Source: Vibrio barjaei
GTDB lineage: Bacteria; Pseudomonadota; Gammaproteobacteria; Enterobacterales; Vibrionaceae
Length of the DNA: 64,000 nucleotides
Reading direction: 5' to 3'
Assembly: GCF_001639065.2 (NCBI RefSeq)
Contig: NZ_LQXO02000042.1
Span: 1-64,000 of the forward strand
This document shows, one piece after another, positions 54,057 through 62,118 of the stretch. Position 1 is the first letter of the stretch. Each line of letters opens with the position of its first letter. Made by a program: the position numbers and the translations under genes. Below the pieces are notes generated by a model that did not search any database, was not told where the DNA came from, and worked only from the letters and a program-made list of their open reading frames with translations.

Positions 54057-54082
54057 AAAAAAGCCCCGCATGAGCGAGGCTA
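54057..54082 (-). terminator. Terminator of cdd
   Basis: Read on the minus strand: GCCTCGC / GCGGGGC stem (one T-G pair), TCAT loop and a run of six T. It separates cdd from the purT promoter. Confidence 0.85.
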
Positions 54083-54105
54083 AACGATATCAGGAAGTTG
54101 CAGCG

Positions 54106-54993
54106 CTAGATTGACACGTATTCTAATTGGATATCTGGGTCAATAGCCTCAAGCGTTGCTTGAGTGTCTGCAAGGTGACTGATTTTACCTTTGGAAACTT
54201 CGGCCAGTGCTACTAATTGAATGTCTTCAAAGTTTTGACCATCTAGAAGTAACTGAACAAACGCAACCTGTAATGGTGGTAGGCTAGGGTTAAATGCTGC
54301 GTTCTCAGCGTACGCGCCTTGATAGACAGAGCCATCTTTCATTGCGATAGCAACACCACTTAGATTTTGAGTATAAGGTGAATGACTGCGATTTAACGCT
54401 TCTACCGCAGATACGATGAGCGCATCAGTTTCGTCAGTAGTCAAATTGTGAGCTAATGGGGTCATTAACCCTTCGGTAATACCAAGATCTTTAGGTCCAA
54501 AGGACTCTGGTAAATATTCTTGTAGCGTCATTGCATCGCGCTGTGGCAATTGAATGACTAGCTTGTCCGCAGTAGTTAGCTCGTTCATAAATTGGCGGCA
54601 GTGACCACAAGGACTAAAGTTAATCGTGATATCTTTAAGTCCGGTTTCACCTTTCATCCAAGCGTGGCTGATGGCGGATTGCTCTGCGTGAACCGTTTGA
54701 CCAAGTTGTGCACCAATAATCTCCATGTTTGCGCCGAAGTACAGTTTTCCTGATGTCCCACGTGCAATTGCGCCAACAAAAAACTCAGAGATAGGTGCGT
54801 ATGAATAGGCTGCAGCTAAAGGCAGCAAGGCGACGCGAAGCTCATCATCTTGTAGGCCAGAAAGGACAAGCAATTGTTCAAACTGCTCTTGCGATAGCGT
54901 TGCATCGAATTCTGGTGTAGTAATGATAGGTTTTAGATAGTTAACGATCTGCTGTGGCATATCTGCAAGCGCTGACTCAAAACGATCTGTCAT
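54106..54993 (-). CDS. cdd: Cytidine deaminase
   Basis: A 295-residue homodimeric-type cytidine deaminase (E. coli Cdd is 294) converting cytidine and deoxycytidine to uridine forms for pyrimidine salvage. The Zn-binding site is in TVHAEQSAISHAW (His and catalytic Glu) and FSPCGHCRQFMNEL (two Cys). A C-terminal non-catalytic copy of the fold (about residues 190-295) is present, as in enterobacterial enzymes. AAGGA precedes the ATG. CRP- and CytR-like sites lie upstream and lrgB-lrgA further upstream, the order seen for yohJK-cdd in enterobacteria. Confidence 0.96.
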   Translation of the reverse strand: MTDRFESALADMPQQIVNYLKPIITTPEFDATLSQEQFEQLLVLSGLQDDELRVALLPLAAAYSYAPISEFFVGAIARGTSGKLYFGANMEIIGAQLGQTVHAEQSAISHAWMKGETGLKDITINFSPCGHCRQFMNELTTADKLVIQLPQRDAMTLQEYLPESFGPKDLGITEGLMTPLAHNLTTDETDALIVSAVEALNRSHSPYTQNLSGVAIAMKDGSVYQGAYAENAAFNPSLPPLQVAFVQLLLDGQNFEDIQLVALAEVSKGKISHLADTQATLEAIDPDIQLEYVSI

Positions 54994-55052
54994 GCTGTGT
55001 CCTTTATTTTTTGCGGTTTACTGACATTCTATGCAAGTTAGTGAGAAATAAA

Positions 55053-55068
55053 GGTGACAATGATCACA
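55053..55068. promoter_or_regulatory. CRP site (proximal) of cdd
   Basis: GGTGA-CAATGA-TCACA fits the CRP consensus at 9 of 10 positions, 60-75 bp before the cdd start codon. Confidence 0.75.
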
Positions 55069-55074
55069 AATAAA

Positions 55075-55091
55075 AATGCAATGAATGCAAT
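55075..55091 (-). promoter_or_regulatory. CytR-type operator of cdd
   Basis: On the minus strand, two direct octamers ATTGCATT separated by 1 bp, each 7 of 8 to the CytR half-site GTTGCATT. They lie between two CRP-like sites. Confidence 0.65.
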
Positions 55092-55101
55092 TTACAAGCA
55101 A

Positions 55102-55117
55102 TAAGAGTGATGTCACA
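55102..55117. promoter_or_regulatory. CRP-like site (distal) of cdd
   Basis: On the minus strand TGTGA-CATCAC-TCTTA: one perfect and one weak half. Its centre is 49 bp from that of the proximal site, close to the spacing of CRP pairs at CytR-controlled promoters. Confidence 0.45.
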
Positions 55118-55169
55118 CAATTTGTAGCCAGTAAACGACGAGTTTTACTGGCTATACAGTTCTGAAGTG

Positions 55170-55856
55170 TTAGGCGATAACCGTCCCAAACCAGAGGGAG
55201 AATGCGAACATAGACGGAGCAAGAATGGAAGTGATAACACCACAAACAACGAGAGCAAGTGAGCTGAATGCTGCGTCTCTCGGATCTTTCTCTGCGCAAG
55301 TAGCTGTGCCAAGTGCGTGAGACACCGTACCCATGGTTAATCCTTTTGCAATGGGATGTGTGACACCGAGTAAGTTGTATATTGGGTACGCTAATATCGC
55401 ACCAAATAATCCGACGAGTAACACAAGAATGGCGGCAATGGCTGGCTCCCCACCTAGATGGCTTGAAACTTCCATTGCGATAGGTGTAGTGACCGATTTA
55501 CCCAACAAACTGGCGATGAGTTGCATGTCGGCGCCTAACCATACAGCGAGCATTGAAGCTGTGAACATGGAAGCAACACTACCAACGCCACATGCTAACG
55601 CGATTATTCTCCAGTTGGCACGTATTTGCGGGAGTTGCTCATAGAGCGGATAGGCAAGTGCAACCACGGCTGGTTGTAGCAGATAGCTGATCCATTCGTT
55701 GTCCGCGTAATAAGTATCAAAAGGCACTTTAAGGTACGTGAGTAAAGGAATCATAATCGCAATACTGAGGAGTAACGGATTAAACAGTGGATTCTTTACT
55801 TTCTGAGAAATAAAACGGGCAACAAAAAAAACGACAATTGTAACGAGCAGCCACAT
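55170..55856 (-). CDS. lrgB: LrgB/YohK-family membrane protein
   Basis: A 228-residue membrane protein of the LrgB family with about six or seven TM segments. Typical stretches are YLLQPAVVALAYPLYEQLPQIRANW and SVTTPIAMEVSSHLGGEPAIAA, then GLTMGTVSHALGTATCAEKDPRDAAFSSLALVVCGV. It pairs with LrgA, whose gene ends 1 bp before. In different bacteria LrgAB-type pairs act in murein hydrolase control or small-carboxylate uptake such as pyruvate; which applies here cannot be told. The ribosome-binding site (GGGAG) lies inside lrgA. Confidence 0.92.
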   Translation of the reverse strand: MWLLVTIVVFFVARFISQKVKNPLFNPLLLSIAIMIPLLTYLKVPFDTYYADNEWISYLLQPAVVALAYPLYEQLPQIRANWRIIALACGVGSVASMFTASMLAVWLGADMQLIASLLGKSVTTPIAMEVSSHLGGEPAIAAILVLLVGLFGAILAYPIYNLLGVTHPIAKGLTMGTVSHALGTATCAEKDPRDAAFSSLALVVCGVITSILAPSMFAFSLWFGTVIA

Positions 55857-55857
55857 A

Positions 55858-56223
55858 CTAGCTATCTCCCTTTTTTAAGAATCGATCAAGGAAGACGGAG
55901 AGCGCCGTCAGAACAATAAGTGTACCGCCAATAGCGCCGGCCAATATCGGCAGAGCATTAGCAATCAACATATCGAAATGGTTCATTAACCCAACACTAA
56001 TGGGAACGAATAACAAAATCATATAACGAATGAACACGTGAGCACCCGGTTGAACGAGTTTAACCGGGATAACTCCGCTCGCCATCGCCGCAAATAACAG
56101 CAACATACCAAATATACTGCCAGGTACGGATACATCGAGTAAATGCTGGATAGTATTTCCAATAAATAAGGCAACGAAAATAATAGCGAACGATAATATA
56201 TAGTGAAGCGCGGTTTTGAGCAT
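55858..56223 (-). CDS. lrgA: LrgA/YohJ-family (CidA/LrgA) membrane protein
   Basis: A 121-residue membrane protein with four TM segments. It carries LDVSVPGSIFGMLLLFAAM, GAHVFIRYMILLFVPISVGLMNHFDML and a basic C-terminal tail, the pattern of the holin-like CidA/LrgA family. GAGGAAG precedes the ATG. First of the lrgA-lrgB pair, about 100 bp behind sbcB on the same strand. Confidence 0.92.
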   Translation of the reverse strand: MLKTALHYILSFAIIFVALFIGNTIQHLLDVSVPGSIFGMLLLFAAMASGVIPVKLVQPGAHVFIRYMILLFVPISVGLMNHFDMLIANALPILAGAIGGTLIVLTALSVFLDRFLKKGDS

Positions 56224-56321
56224 GGCTTCCTCTTAGTATAAAAAGTAACGACTCTCCTTAAATGCAGCCAAAAGAATGAATCCTGAGGTTTAGCTGCATG
56301 GTCACTACATGGCTGGAGAAG

Positions 56322-57743
56322 TTAAGAAACGAGACGCTCCACGTAGCGGTAAACGGATTTTAGTATGGCGAGTTTCTTCTCGTCAGGCTCATGTTCGTGA
56401 ACTAAGTTTTCCATATTCAGCATATAGCTTTCAATACGACTTTCGAAAAACTCACGACAATGGTTTGCCCAGCGAGCCTGTTCCGTTTCATCAAGGCTCC
56501 ATGGGAAATTGCGCGCACGGTACCTAAATAACAGCGGCTCAATACGTGGATCACTAAAACTAATGTCTAATGCAGACAGATTGTTTGGGTCCGTTTCGCG
56601 AATAATGTCCATCGCGCTTTTGTCTGCTGGCGAGAAAAAGCCGCTGTAGAGCTGAGTATCGACGTTGTCGTCATTCTCAAACTCACGCTCAATACTATAA
56701 AGTCCGATCAGTTTTTCACGGATCTCTGGATGTTGTTTGATGAGAGCGAGGTTCTGCAAACACTGCTCTCTGTCAATGCCAATGGACTCTGCATTATCCG
56801 CTGTGAGCGTTTTCGCTGGCGCGAGAATAGGGCACTTGTTGAGATGAATAAGTTTAAGCGGGACAGGTTTCTCATCCGGTGCGAGTTCATCATGTCTGGT
56901 GTATAGGCGCTGATGTAGTTCGTCAACATCCAAATCTAATAGTGGTTGTGGATCTTTGGCCAGATCAGCAACTATAACTGCATTTTGATTGGTTGGGTGC
57001 CATGCGATAGGTACTACCCAACTGGTATATTGGCACTCTTTTCCTAACATTCCGGATACGTGCATTAACGGTGTCATGTTCACGATATCGACGAGTTCGT
57101 TTAGTTTTCGCTTTTGACGCATCGAATAAAAGTAATCAAACAGTTTTGGCTGTGCTGCCTTTACTTTTTTGGCTAGTTCTATCGTGGCAATAACGTCTGC
57201 CATGGCATCGTGAGCGTTTTCGTGTTCGATACCATTAGCAACAGAGAGGTGTTCAAGTTTAAAACTGGTAAACCCTTCGTCATTCTCCGGCCATTCAATT
57301 CCTTCAGGGCGCAGCGCGTGGCACGCACGCATCACATCTAATAAATCCCAACGTGAGTTACCGTTCTGCCAACTCCACGCGTAAGGATCGATGAAGTTAC
57401 GATAACAGGTATAACGAGTCACCTCATCATCAAAGCGAATACTGTTGTAACCAAGGCTTGTTGTGTTTGGTGTAGCCAGTTCGTGATGAATCTTAGCAAT
57501 GAACTCTGGCTCTGAGAGTCCTTTTTCCTGACAAAGTTGCGGTGTGATACCTGTGATTAATGCTGCTTCGGGAGAGGGTAAGTAGTCCGATGGTGGCTGG
57601 CAGTAAATAACCAATGGCTCACCAATGATATTAAAGTTCTCATCCGTCCGTACACCAGCAAACTGACAAGGTCTGTCTTTAGCTGGGCTCACTCCCCATG
57701 TTTCATAATCGAAAAAGAAATAAGTGGGTTGGTGTTGGGACAT
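56322..57743 (-). CDS. sbcB: Exodeoxyribonuclease I
   Basis: A 473-residue 3'-5' single-strand DNA exonuclease of the DEDDh group (E. coli ExoI is 475), acting in mismatch repair and in limiting recombination. The ExoI motif FDYETWG gives the first Asp/Glu pair, SIRFDDEV..YTCYRNF the second Asp, and ENAHDAMADVIATIELAK the catalytic His/Asp. The C-terminal SH3-like and helical extension is complete. AAGGAACC lies 9 bases before the ATG. Confidence 0.96.
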   Translation of the reverse strand: MSQHQPTYFFFDYETWGVSPAKDRPCQFAGVRTDENFNIIGEPLVIYCQPPSDYLPSPEAALITGITPQLCQEKGLSEPEFIAKIHHELATPNTTSLGYNSIRFDDEVTRYTCYRNFIDPYAWSWQNGNSRWDLLDVMRACHALRPEGIEWPENDEGFTSFKLEHLSVANGIEHENAHDAMADVIATIELAKKVKAAQPKLFDYFYSMRQKRKLNELVDIVNMTPLMHVSGMLGKECQYTSWVVPIAWHPTNQNAVIVADLAKDPQPLLDLDVDELHQRLYTRHDELAPDEKPVPLKLIHLNKCPILAPAKTLTADNAESIGIDREQCLQNLALIKQHPEIREKLIGLYSIEREFENDDNVDTQLYSGFFSPADKSAMDIIRETDPNNLSALDISFSDPRIEPLLFRYRARNFPWSLDETEQARWANHCREFFESRIESYMLNMENLVHEHEPDEKKLAILKSVYRYVERLVS

Positions 57744-57943
57744 TAGAAATGGTTCCTTAAATCATAGACTAAGCACAATGAAATGATGCTTGGATAACTC
57801 TTATTAGACCACCCGAGAGAGTGTATGGCAACGAACATTGAGCATTCTCAGCGGTATTATCCACGCGATTTTGGTGTTTCATTTCTTTCAGTGTTTACCG
57901 CGCTTTTCGTTTAGCTGGTTTATCATACAGTTGAATGGCCAAT

Positions 57944-57975
57944 AGACATTTAGACGTCTAGACGTTGACATGTCT
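57944..57975. promoter_or_regulatory. MetJ operator: four tandem Met boxes
   Basis: Four adjoining 8-mers: AGACATTT, AGACGTCT, AGACGTTG, ACATGTCT. The second is the exact Met-box consensus and the other three match at 6 of 8. The array ends 51 bp before the carrier gene at 58027. Tandem, in-phase 8-bp units are the hallmark of MetJ sites. Confidence 0.88.
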
Positions 57976-58026
57976 TGATGGTGGCATTATGCTGCTCGCC
58001 TTCCTGTTATTGCTGCCACTTTTGAT

Positions 58027-59400
58027 ATGACCAACACGAATAAAGACAAACAATCTATTGTTCCTTCATCTATAGCACTGCTTCCTCTTGTACTATTCCT
58101 GACACTATTTATAGGTGTAGGCACCTATTTATCCTTACAAGGTGTAGATTTCGCGTTTTATCAACTTCCTGCGCCAATTGCTGCATTACCTGCGGTGGTT
58201 CTGGCGATCATTTTAAGTAAAGAAGCACTGAACAAGGCTATTGAGCATTTTATTAAAGGCGTGGGACATCAAGATATCATCGCCATGTGCCTGATTTATT
58301 TGTTAGCGGGTGCGTTTGCTGCAGTAGCGAAAGCCTCTGGAGGTGTTGATGCAACAGTGAACCTCGGGTTATCGGCCATTCCAACAAGCATGATTCTTCC
58401 TGGTATATTCCTAATTTCAGCTTTCATTGCGACCGCAATGGGGACGTCAATGGGCACCATAGCTGCCGTCGCACCTGTTGCTCTCGGTATTGCAGAATCT
58501 GCGGGCATGAGTGTGCCACTGACCGCGGGTGTCGTATTAAGTGGCGCTATGTTTGGTGATAACTTATCTATTATCTCCGACACAACTATTGCTGCGACAC
58601 GTTCGCAAGGGTGTGAAATGAAAGATAAATTTAAAGAAAATATACGTATTGCTATTCCTGCAGCGTTTATTGCTTTAGTGATTTTCGCATTGAATAGTTC
58701 TGCGACTCAGTTACCAGAAACTGGAGATATTGAGTGGTTTAAAGTCATGCCTTACATCGCGATTCTGGTGTTGGCTGTCTCTGGATTAAACGTCTTTGTT
58801 GTTTTAGCCGTAGGGATTCTGCTTGCGGGGACGGTGAGTCTGACCTCTGTTGAGGGTTACCAACTGACAAGCTTTGCCAAAGATATTTATGCTGGCTTTG
58901 GCAACATGCAAGAAATCTTCTTATTGTCTATGTTAATTGGTGGGCTGAGTGAGCTAATGCGTCGTCAAGGCGGCTTAGCATTTCTAACGCAAGTTATTAC
59001 TAAAATGATTCGTAAGTTTGGGTCAACGCATTCAACGCAAGCAAACAGAAAGGCGAGTGAGTTCGGTATTGCGGGCTTAGTCTCTCTGGTCAATATGTGC
59101 ACGGCAAACAATACCGTAGCCATTATTGTCTCTGGTAGCGTAGCTCGAGAACTGGCTCAAGAAAACAACGTAACCGCACGCCGCTCAGCGAGCTTACTTG
59201 ATATCTATTCATGCGTAATTCAAGGAATACTGCCTTATGGTGCTCAAGTGTTACTGCTTGGCTCCGTGTTCCAATTATCGCCTTTAGAAGTGGTTTCTAA
59301 CTCCTATTACTGCTTCGCATTAGCATTATCAGCGGTGGTAGCGATCGTGTTAAAACCATGCGCGAAGCAATCGAGAGGTTGCGAAGAGAAACACGCATAA
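58027..59400 (+). CDS. metT: NhaC-like carrier, probable methionine transporter MetT
   Basis: A 457-residue membrane protein of the Na/H-antiporter-like NhaC superfamily with about 11-12 TM segments. Conserved parts are FIATAMGTSMGTIAAVAPVALGIAE, GAMFGDNLSIISDTTIAATRSQGCEMKDKFKEN, and SLVNMCTANNTVAIIVSG. By family alone it would be called a Na/H antiporter. Four tandem MetJ boxes just upstream tie it to methionine control, and an NhaC-like carrier named MetT has been predicted as a methionine transporter from such regulatory evidence. No ribosome-binding site is obvious. A terminator follows. Confidence 0.85.
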   Translation: MTNTNKDKQSIVPSSIALLPLVLFLTLFIGVGTYLSLQGVDFAFYQLPAPIAALPAVVLAIILSKEALNKAIEHFIKGVGHQDIIAMCLIYLLAGAFAAVAKASGGVDATVNLGLSAIPTSMILPGIFLISAFIATAMGTSMGTIAAVAPVALGIAESAGMSVPLTAGVVLSGAMFGDNLSIISDTTIAATRSQGCEMKDKFKENIRIAIPAAFIALVIFALNSSATQLPETGDIEWFKVMPYIAILVLAVSGLNVFVVLAVGILLAGTVSLTSVEGYQLTSFAKDIYAGFGNMQEIFLLSMLIGGLSELMRRQGGLAFLTQVITKMIRKFGSTHSTQANRKASEFGIAGLVSLVNMCTANNTVAIIVSGSVARELAQENNVTARRSASLLDIYSCVIQGILPYGAQVLLLGSVFQLSPLEVVSNSYYCFALALSAVVAIVLKPCAKQSRGCEEKHA

Positions 59401-59445
59401 TAGCCTCATAGTTGAAGGGCTAAACATCCAATTTTGATAATAAGT

Positions 59446-59477
59446 AAGGCTTCATTGTATGGAGCCTTTGCTTTATT
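59446..59477 (+). terminator. Terminator of the MetT-like gene
   Basis: AAGGCTTCAT / ATGGAGCCTT, a 10-bp stem with one T-G pair, TGT loop, and a T-rich tail. Confidence 0.82.
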
Positions 59478-59690
59478 TGGGGAACTCAGACTCTCAACAC
59501 CTGTCCAAATACCGTCAGATAAAACGCCTCTATGTGCAGGTTATGCTGCTTTATTAATCGATATGTTATTAACTATCGTAGAATATTGACTTTGCTTTAA
59601 AGTGCTGTTTTATTGGAGGAAGAAGGCAAGCAAATGCGCGTGTGTTTCTTTTCCTACGATTTCGATTTAAATCCGCCATGAGGAAGTAGC

Positions 59691-60284
59691 ATGTCTGAAT
59701 TACAAATTATCAAAGCCGATTACTCTGCAGTACCAGAACTATGTAACATGTTTCTAGATGCTTACGCTGATAATGAAGCGATGCAAGCAGCATTACGTCA
59801 AGACGAGGTGGCTAACTTCGCACATGATTGTTACTGGCGTTGGGCTGTTGGCGAATGGGGTTTAGCCGGTGGTGAAGTGTACACCACTCCAGAGCGCGAT
59901 GGTTGCGTTATTATGCGTTCACCTGGTAAGCATCAGCCGGATGTTATGCAAAAAATGGAGATTCTATCCATTGTTACCCGCATGATGGGCTCTTGCAAAA
60001 TTGAGTTGGCAAAAGAAGTCTGCGAACAAATGCTGGCGGTGCCACCGTTGCAAGATTGCTATTGGTTATGGGGCCTAGGAGTGTCACCGAAAGCTGGAGG
60101 AAAAGGTCTTGCGAGTGCGTTAATCAAAACCGTCACTGACCAGGCAGATGCGGCGGGCAAACCAACTTATGTCGTAGCATCAAGTGAGAAAGTTGTGAAG
60201 ACTTTTGAGCGTCGAGGCTTTGAAGTACTGTCTAAGAGTGAAAATTTCCCATACTGGTTCATGCTTCGACCTGCTCAAAGCTAA
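59691..60284 (+). CDS. GNAT-family N-acetyltransferase
   Basis: A 197-residue GNAT-like protein. It opens LQIIKADYSAVPELCNMFLDAYADNEAM. The acetyl-CoA binding motif A is LWGLGVSPKAGGKGLASALIKTVTDQADAAGKPTYVVAS (with G-x-GGKGLA) and motif B is VKTFERRGFEVLS. GAGGAAGTAGC lies before the ATG. It stands alone between terminators. The substrate is unknown. Confidence 0.85.
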   Translation: MSELQIIKADYSAVPELCNMFLDAYADNEAMQAALRQDEVANFAHDCYWRWAVGEWGLAGGEVYTTPERDGCVIMRSPGKHQPDVMQKMEILSIVTRMMGSCKIELAKEVCEQMLAVPPLQDCYWLWGLGVSPKAGGKGLASALIKTVTDQADAAGKPTYVVASSEKVVKTFERRGFEVLSKSENFPYWFMLRPAQS

Positions 60285-60298
60285 AAACAGTTGTCAAC

Positions 60299-60330
60299 AA
60301 AGAGCCTTGGTTAAACCGAGGCTCTTTTTC
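60299..60330 (+). terminator. Terminator of the GNAT gene
   Basis: AAAGAGCCTTGGT / ACCGAGGCTCTTT, a 13-bp stem with one T-G pair, TAA loop and T tail. Confidence 0.9.
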
Positions 60331-60715
60331 TTTTGAACCTACCTCTAAACGTATAACCCTCCACCTGTTTCAATCCTCCTCGCTATAATCCGATTCCCTT
60401 TATCTTACTAAGCGAAACAAATCCAACATTGAGGCAATTGTGTAACTGCCTGTGTCTGCTAGATAGTGTCTTCGTTTAATTATTCTTAGATAGCCAGTAT
60501 TCCCAATATGATTCAATTTTTTCGACAAAATGATGATTGATTGTAAGTTACTGATATAAATAAACTAATACCTTTAATCAATACCTTGTTTCTAGTGTCT
60601 TTTCCTTAATAACCCTACAAAAACTCAACTATTATTGGTGTTATTCAAAAATAGTTGAATGAATGATAGGAAGTAGGTATGTTGTTTGTAGATTAATCAT
60701 ATGGAGATATCAGTA
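60331..60715. other. Intergenic region upstream of the alternative oxidase gene
   Basis: AT-rich, 385 bases, with no gene seen. It contains a 9-bp inverted repeat at 60625-60658, listed separately. I could not find an NsrR-like motif. Confidence 0.5.
60625..60658. promoter_or_regulatory. Inverted repeat upstream of the alternative oxidase gene
   Basis: TCAACTATT and AATAGTTGA form a perfect 9-bp inverted repeat around 16 bp, ending 57 bp before the oxidase start. Possible operator for a dimeric regulator. Confidence 0.45.
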
Positions 60716-61351
60716 ATGGTAGAATTCAAATTGACGCACAAGAAAGCTGAACGTGTTTCAGAAAAAGTCGCTCTTTCTGTCACTAAGTTGCTGAAGTATG
60801 TACTCAACCTTTTTTACGGTAAGAAGTACGATAAAAGGGCGGTTATTCTGGAAACTATCGCCGCCGTACCTGGAATGGTAGCGGGTATGTTCAATCACCT
60901 AAAAGCACTTCGGCGTATGAGAGATGATGAAGGTTGGATTCGAGAGCTTTTGGACGAAGCAGAAAATGAGCGAATGCACTTAATGATTTTTCTAGATATT
61001 GCCAAACCTAGTTGGTTGGAGAGGCTTATAGTCCTACTGGGTCAGGGCGTGTTTATTGTTGTCTACTCAATAATCTATTTACTCTCGTCAAAAGTTGCAC
61101 ATCGAGTAGTAGGTTACTTTGAAGAAGAAGCGTGTAAAAGCTATACAGAATACTTAGAGAAGATAGATGAAGGGCAAATAGAGAATATTCCCGCTCCCAA
61201 AATTGCGATCGATTACTACCAGTTAGCCGATGATGCACTATTGCGCGATGTCGTTTTGAGAATTAGACAGGATGAAGCTGGTCATAGAGATAGAAACCAC
61301 GGTTTTGCTGACGCTTATGAGCGTAAAGATTTGCCTTCGCATCTCGCCTAA
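60716..61351 (+). CDS. aox: Alternative oxidase (cyanide-resistant ubiquinol oxidase)
   Basis: A 211-residue di-iron membrane-bound ubiquinol oxidase that reduces oxygen to water without pumping protons. All four AOX ligand motifs are present in order: LET near residue 49, NERMHL near 88, EEEA, and DEAGHR, which keeps the Glu-x-x-His pair although the usual HHR is GHR. The central hydrophobic hairpin gives monotopic membrane binding. Length is near that of bacterial AOX (about 210-220). The ATG at 60716 has GGAG nine bases ahead. In V. fischeri the homologue answers to nitric oxide; that is only an analogy here. A UUCG-capped terminator follows. Confidence 0.93.
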   Translation: MVEFKLTHKKAERVSEKVALSVTKLLKYVLNLFYGKKYDKRAVILETIAAVPGMVAGMFNHLKALRRMRDDEGWIRELLDEAENERMHLMIFLDIAKPSWLERLIVLLGQGVFIVVYSIIYLLSSKVAHRVVGYFEEEACKSYTEYLEKIDEGQIENIPAPKIAIDYYQLADDALLRDVVLRIRQDEAGHRDRNHGFADAYERKDLPSHLA

Positions 61352-61356
61352 CCAAT

Positions 61357-61382
61357 AAAAAAGACGCTTCGGCGTCTTTTTT
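61357..61382. terminator. Terminator of aox
   Basis: AAAAAAGACGC-TTCG-GCGTCTTTTTT, a perfect 11-bp stem capped with a stable TTCG tetraloop. Confidence 0.95.
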
Positions 61383-61452
61383 ATATTTAGAACAACGATT
61401 TCATTTGTTGTGAGTGAGATGCCTTTGAGGTCATCCAATATTTATGGTCTGT

Positions 61453-61481
61453 GTTACAAAGGTTGAAATAATCTTTGTAAC
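61453..61481. promoter_or_regulatory. Inverted repeat upstream of the DJ-1 operon
   Basis: GTTACAAAG and CTTTGTAAC, a perfect 9-bp inverted repeat with an 11-bp centre, immediately upstream of a second palindrome. The downstream arm overlaps a possible -35 TTGTAA. Confidence 0.6.
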
Positions 61482-61506
61482 TCAATACTGTAGGTAACAG
61501 TATCTT
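61475..61506 (+). promoter_or_regulatory. Promoter with MerR-type geometry, palindrome in a long spacer
   Basis: Possible -35 TTGTAA and -10 TATCTT are separated by 20 bp. The spacer region carries a palindrome, ATACTGT-AGGTA-ACAGTAT (61485-61503), with perfect 7-bp arms. A spacer longer than 17 bp with a dyad inside is the mark of MerR-family promoters. Confidence 0.5.
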
Positions 61507-61524
61507 AACAGAATGGAGGCTGTG

Positions 61525-62118
61525 ATGAATGTTGGAATCTACGTGTATCGTGATGTAGAGGTATTAGACTTTGCTGGGCCTTTTGAAGTATTTTCTACAG
61601 CGAATCGGTTTCTGGACGAAGAAGAAAAATGGTCGGTCAGCCTTCTATCTCAAACACAAGGTATCGTCTTCGCAAGAGGTGGTCTTAAAATCCAATCCGA
61701 CTACTCTATCTACAGTCATCCGGCTATTGATGTACTGATTGTGCCCGGAGGGGTTCATACTCAGGAGATGGAAAATACTCGTGTATTAGATTGGATAGGT
61801 GAGACAGCAGCTAACTCGACGCTTGTGGCATCTGTGTGTACAGGCGTATTTTTGCTGGCTAAATCGGGCGTTCTTTCTAACCAAACCGTCACGACCCACT
61901 GGGAAGATCAAAATGAACTACAACAGCTGTTTCCAGGGTTAACCATTATAAATGATACACGCTGGGTAGATTGCGGTGACATTGTCACATCAGCTGGTAT
62001 TTCTGCGGGGATTGATATGAGCTTGAGGCTGGTTGAAAAATTGCACGGACGTGATATCGCACTTAAAACAGCAAAACAGATGGAGTTTGATTGGCGTGAA
62101 CATGGAGTGACGTTATGA
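61525..62118 (+). CDS. DJ-1/PfpI-family protein (isonitrile-hydratase-like)
   Basis: A 197-residue DJ-1/PfpI-like protein with the class I amidotransferase fold. The nucleophile is Cys105 in the elbow SVCTGVFLLA; GPFEVFS, LIVPGG and TTHWEDQ are typical of the isonitrile hydratase/AraC-N-terminal subgroup. No DNA-binding domain follows, so it is an enzyme or sensor rather than a GATase-type AraC regulator. GGAGG lies 7 bases before the ATG. It is the first gene of a plus-strand group and overlaps the next GNAT gene by 4 bp. Confidence 0.88.
   Translation: MNVGIYVYRDVEVLDFAGPFEVFSTANRFLDEEEKWSVSLLSQTQGIVFARGGLKIQSDYSIYSHPAIDVLIVPGGVHTQEMENTRVLDWIGETAANSTLVASVCTGVFLLAKSGVLSNQTVTTHWEDQNELQQLFPGLTIINDTRWVDCGDIVTSAGISAGIDMSLRLVEKLHGRDIALKTAKQMEFDWREHGVTL

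Noticed and set aside
56309..56527. Plus-strand ORF at the 3' end of sbcB
   Set aside because: Lies almost entirely antisense to sbcB, which is intact and strongly identified; no ribosome-binding site.
61475..61506. LexA box reading of the ACTGT...ACAGT palindrome
   Set aside because: LexA needs CTGT-N8-ACAG; here the spacing is N5.
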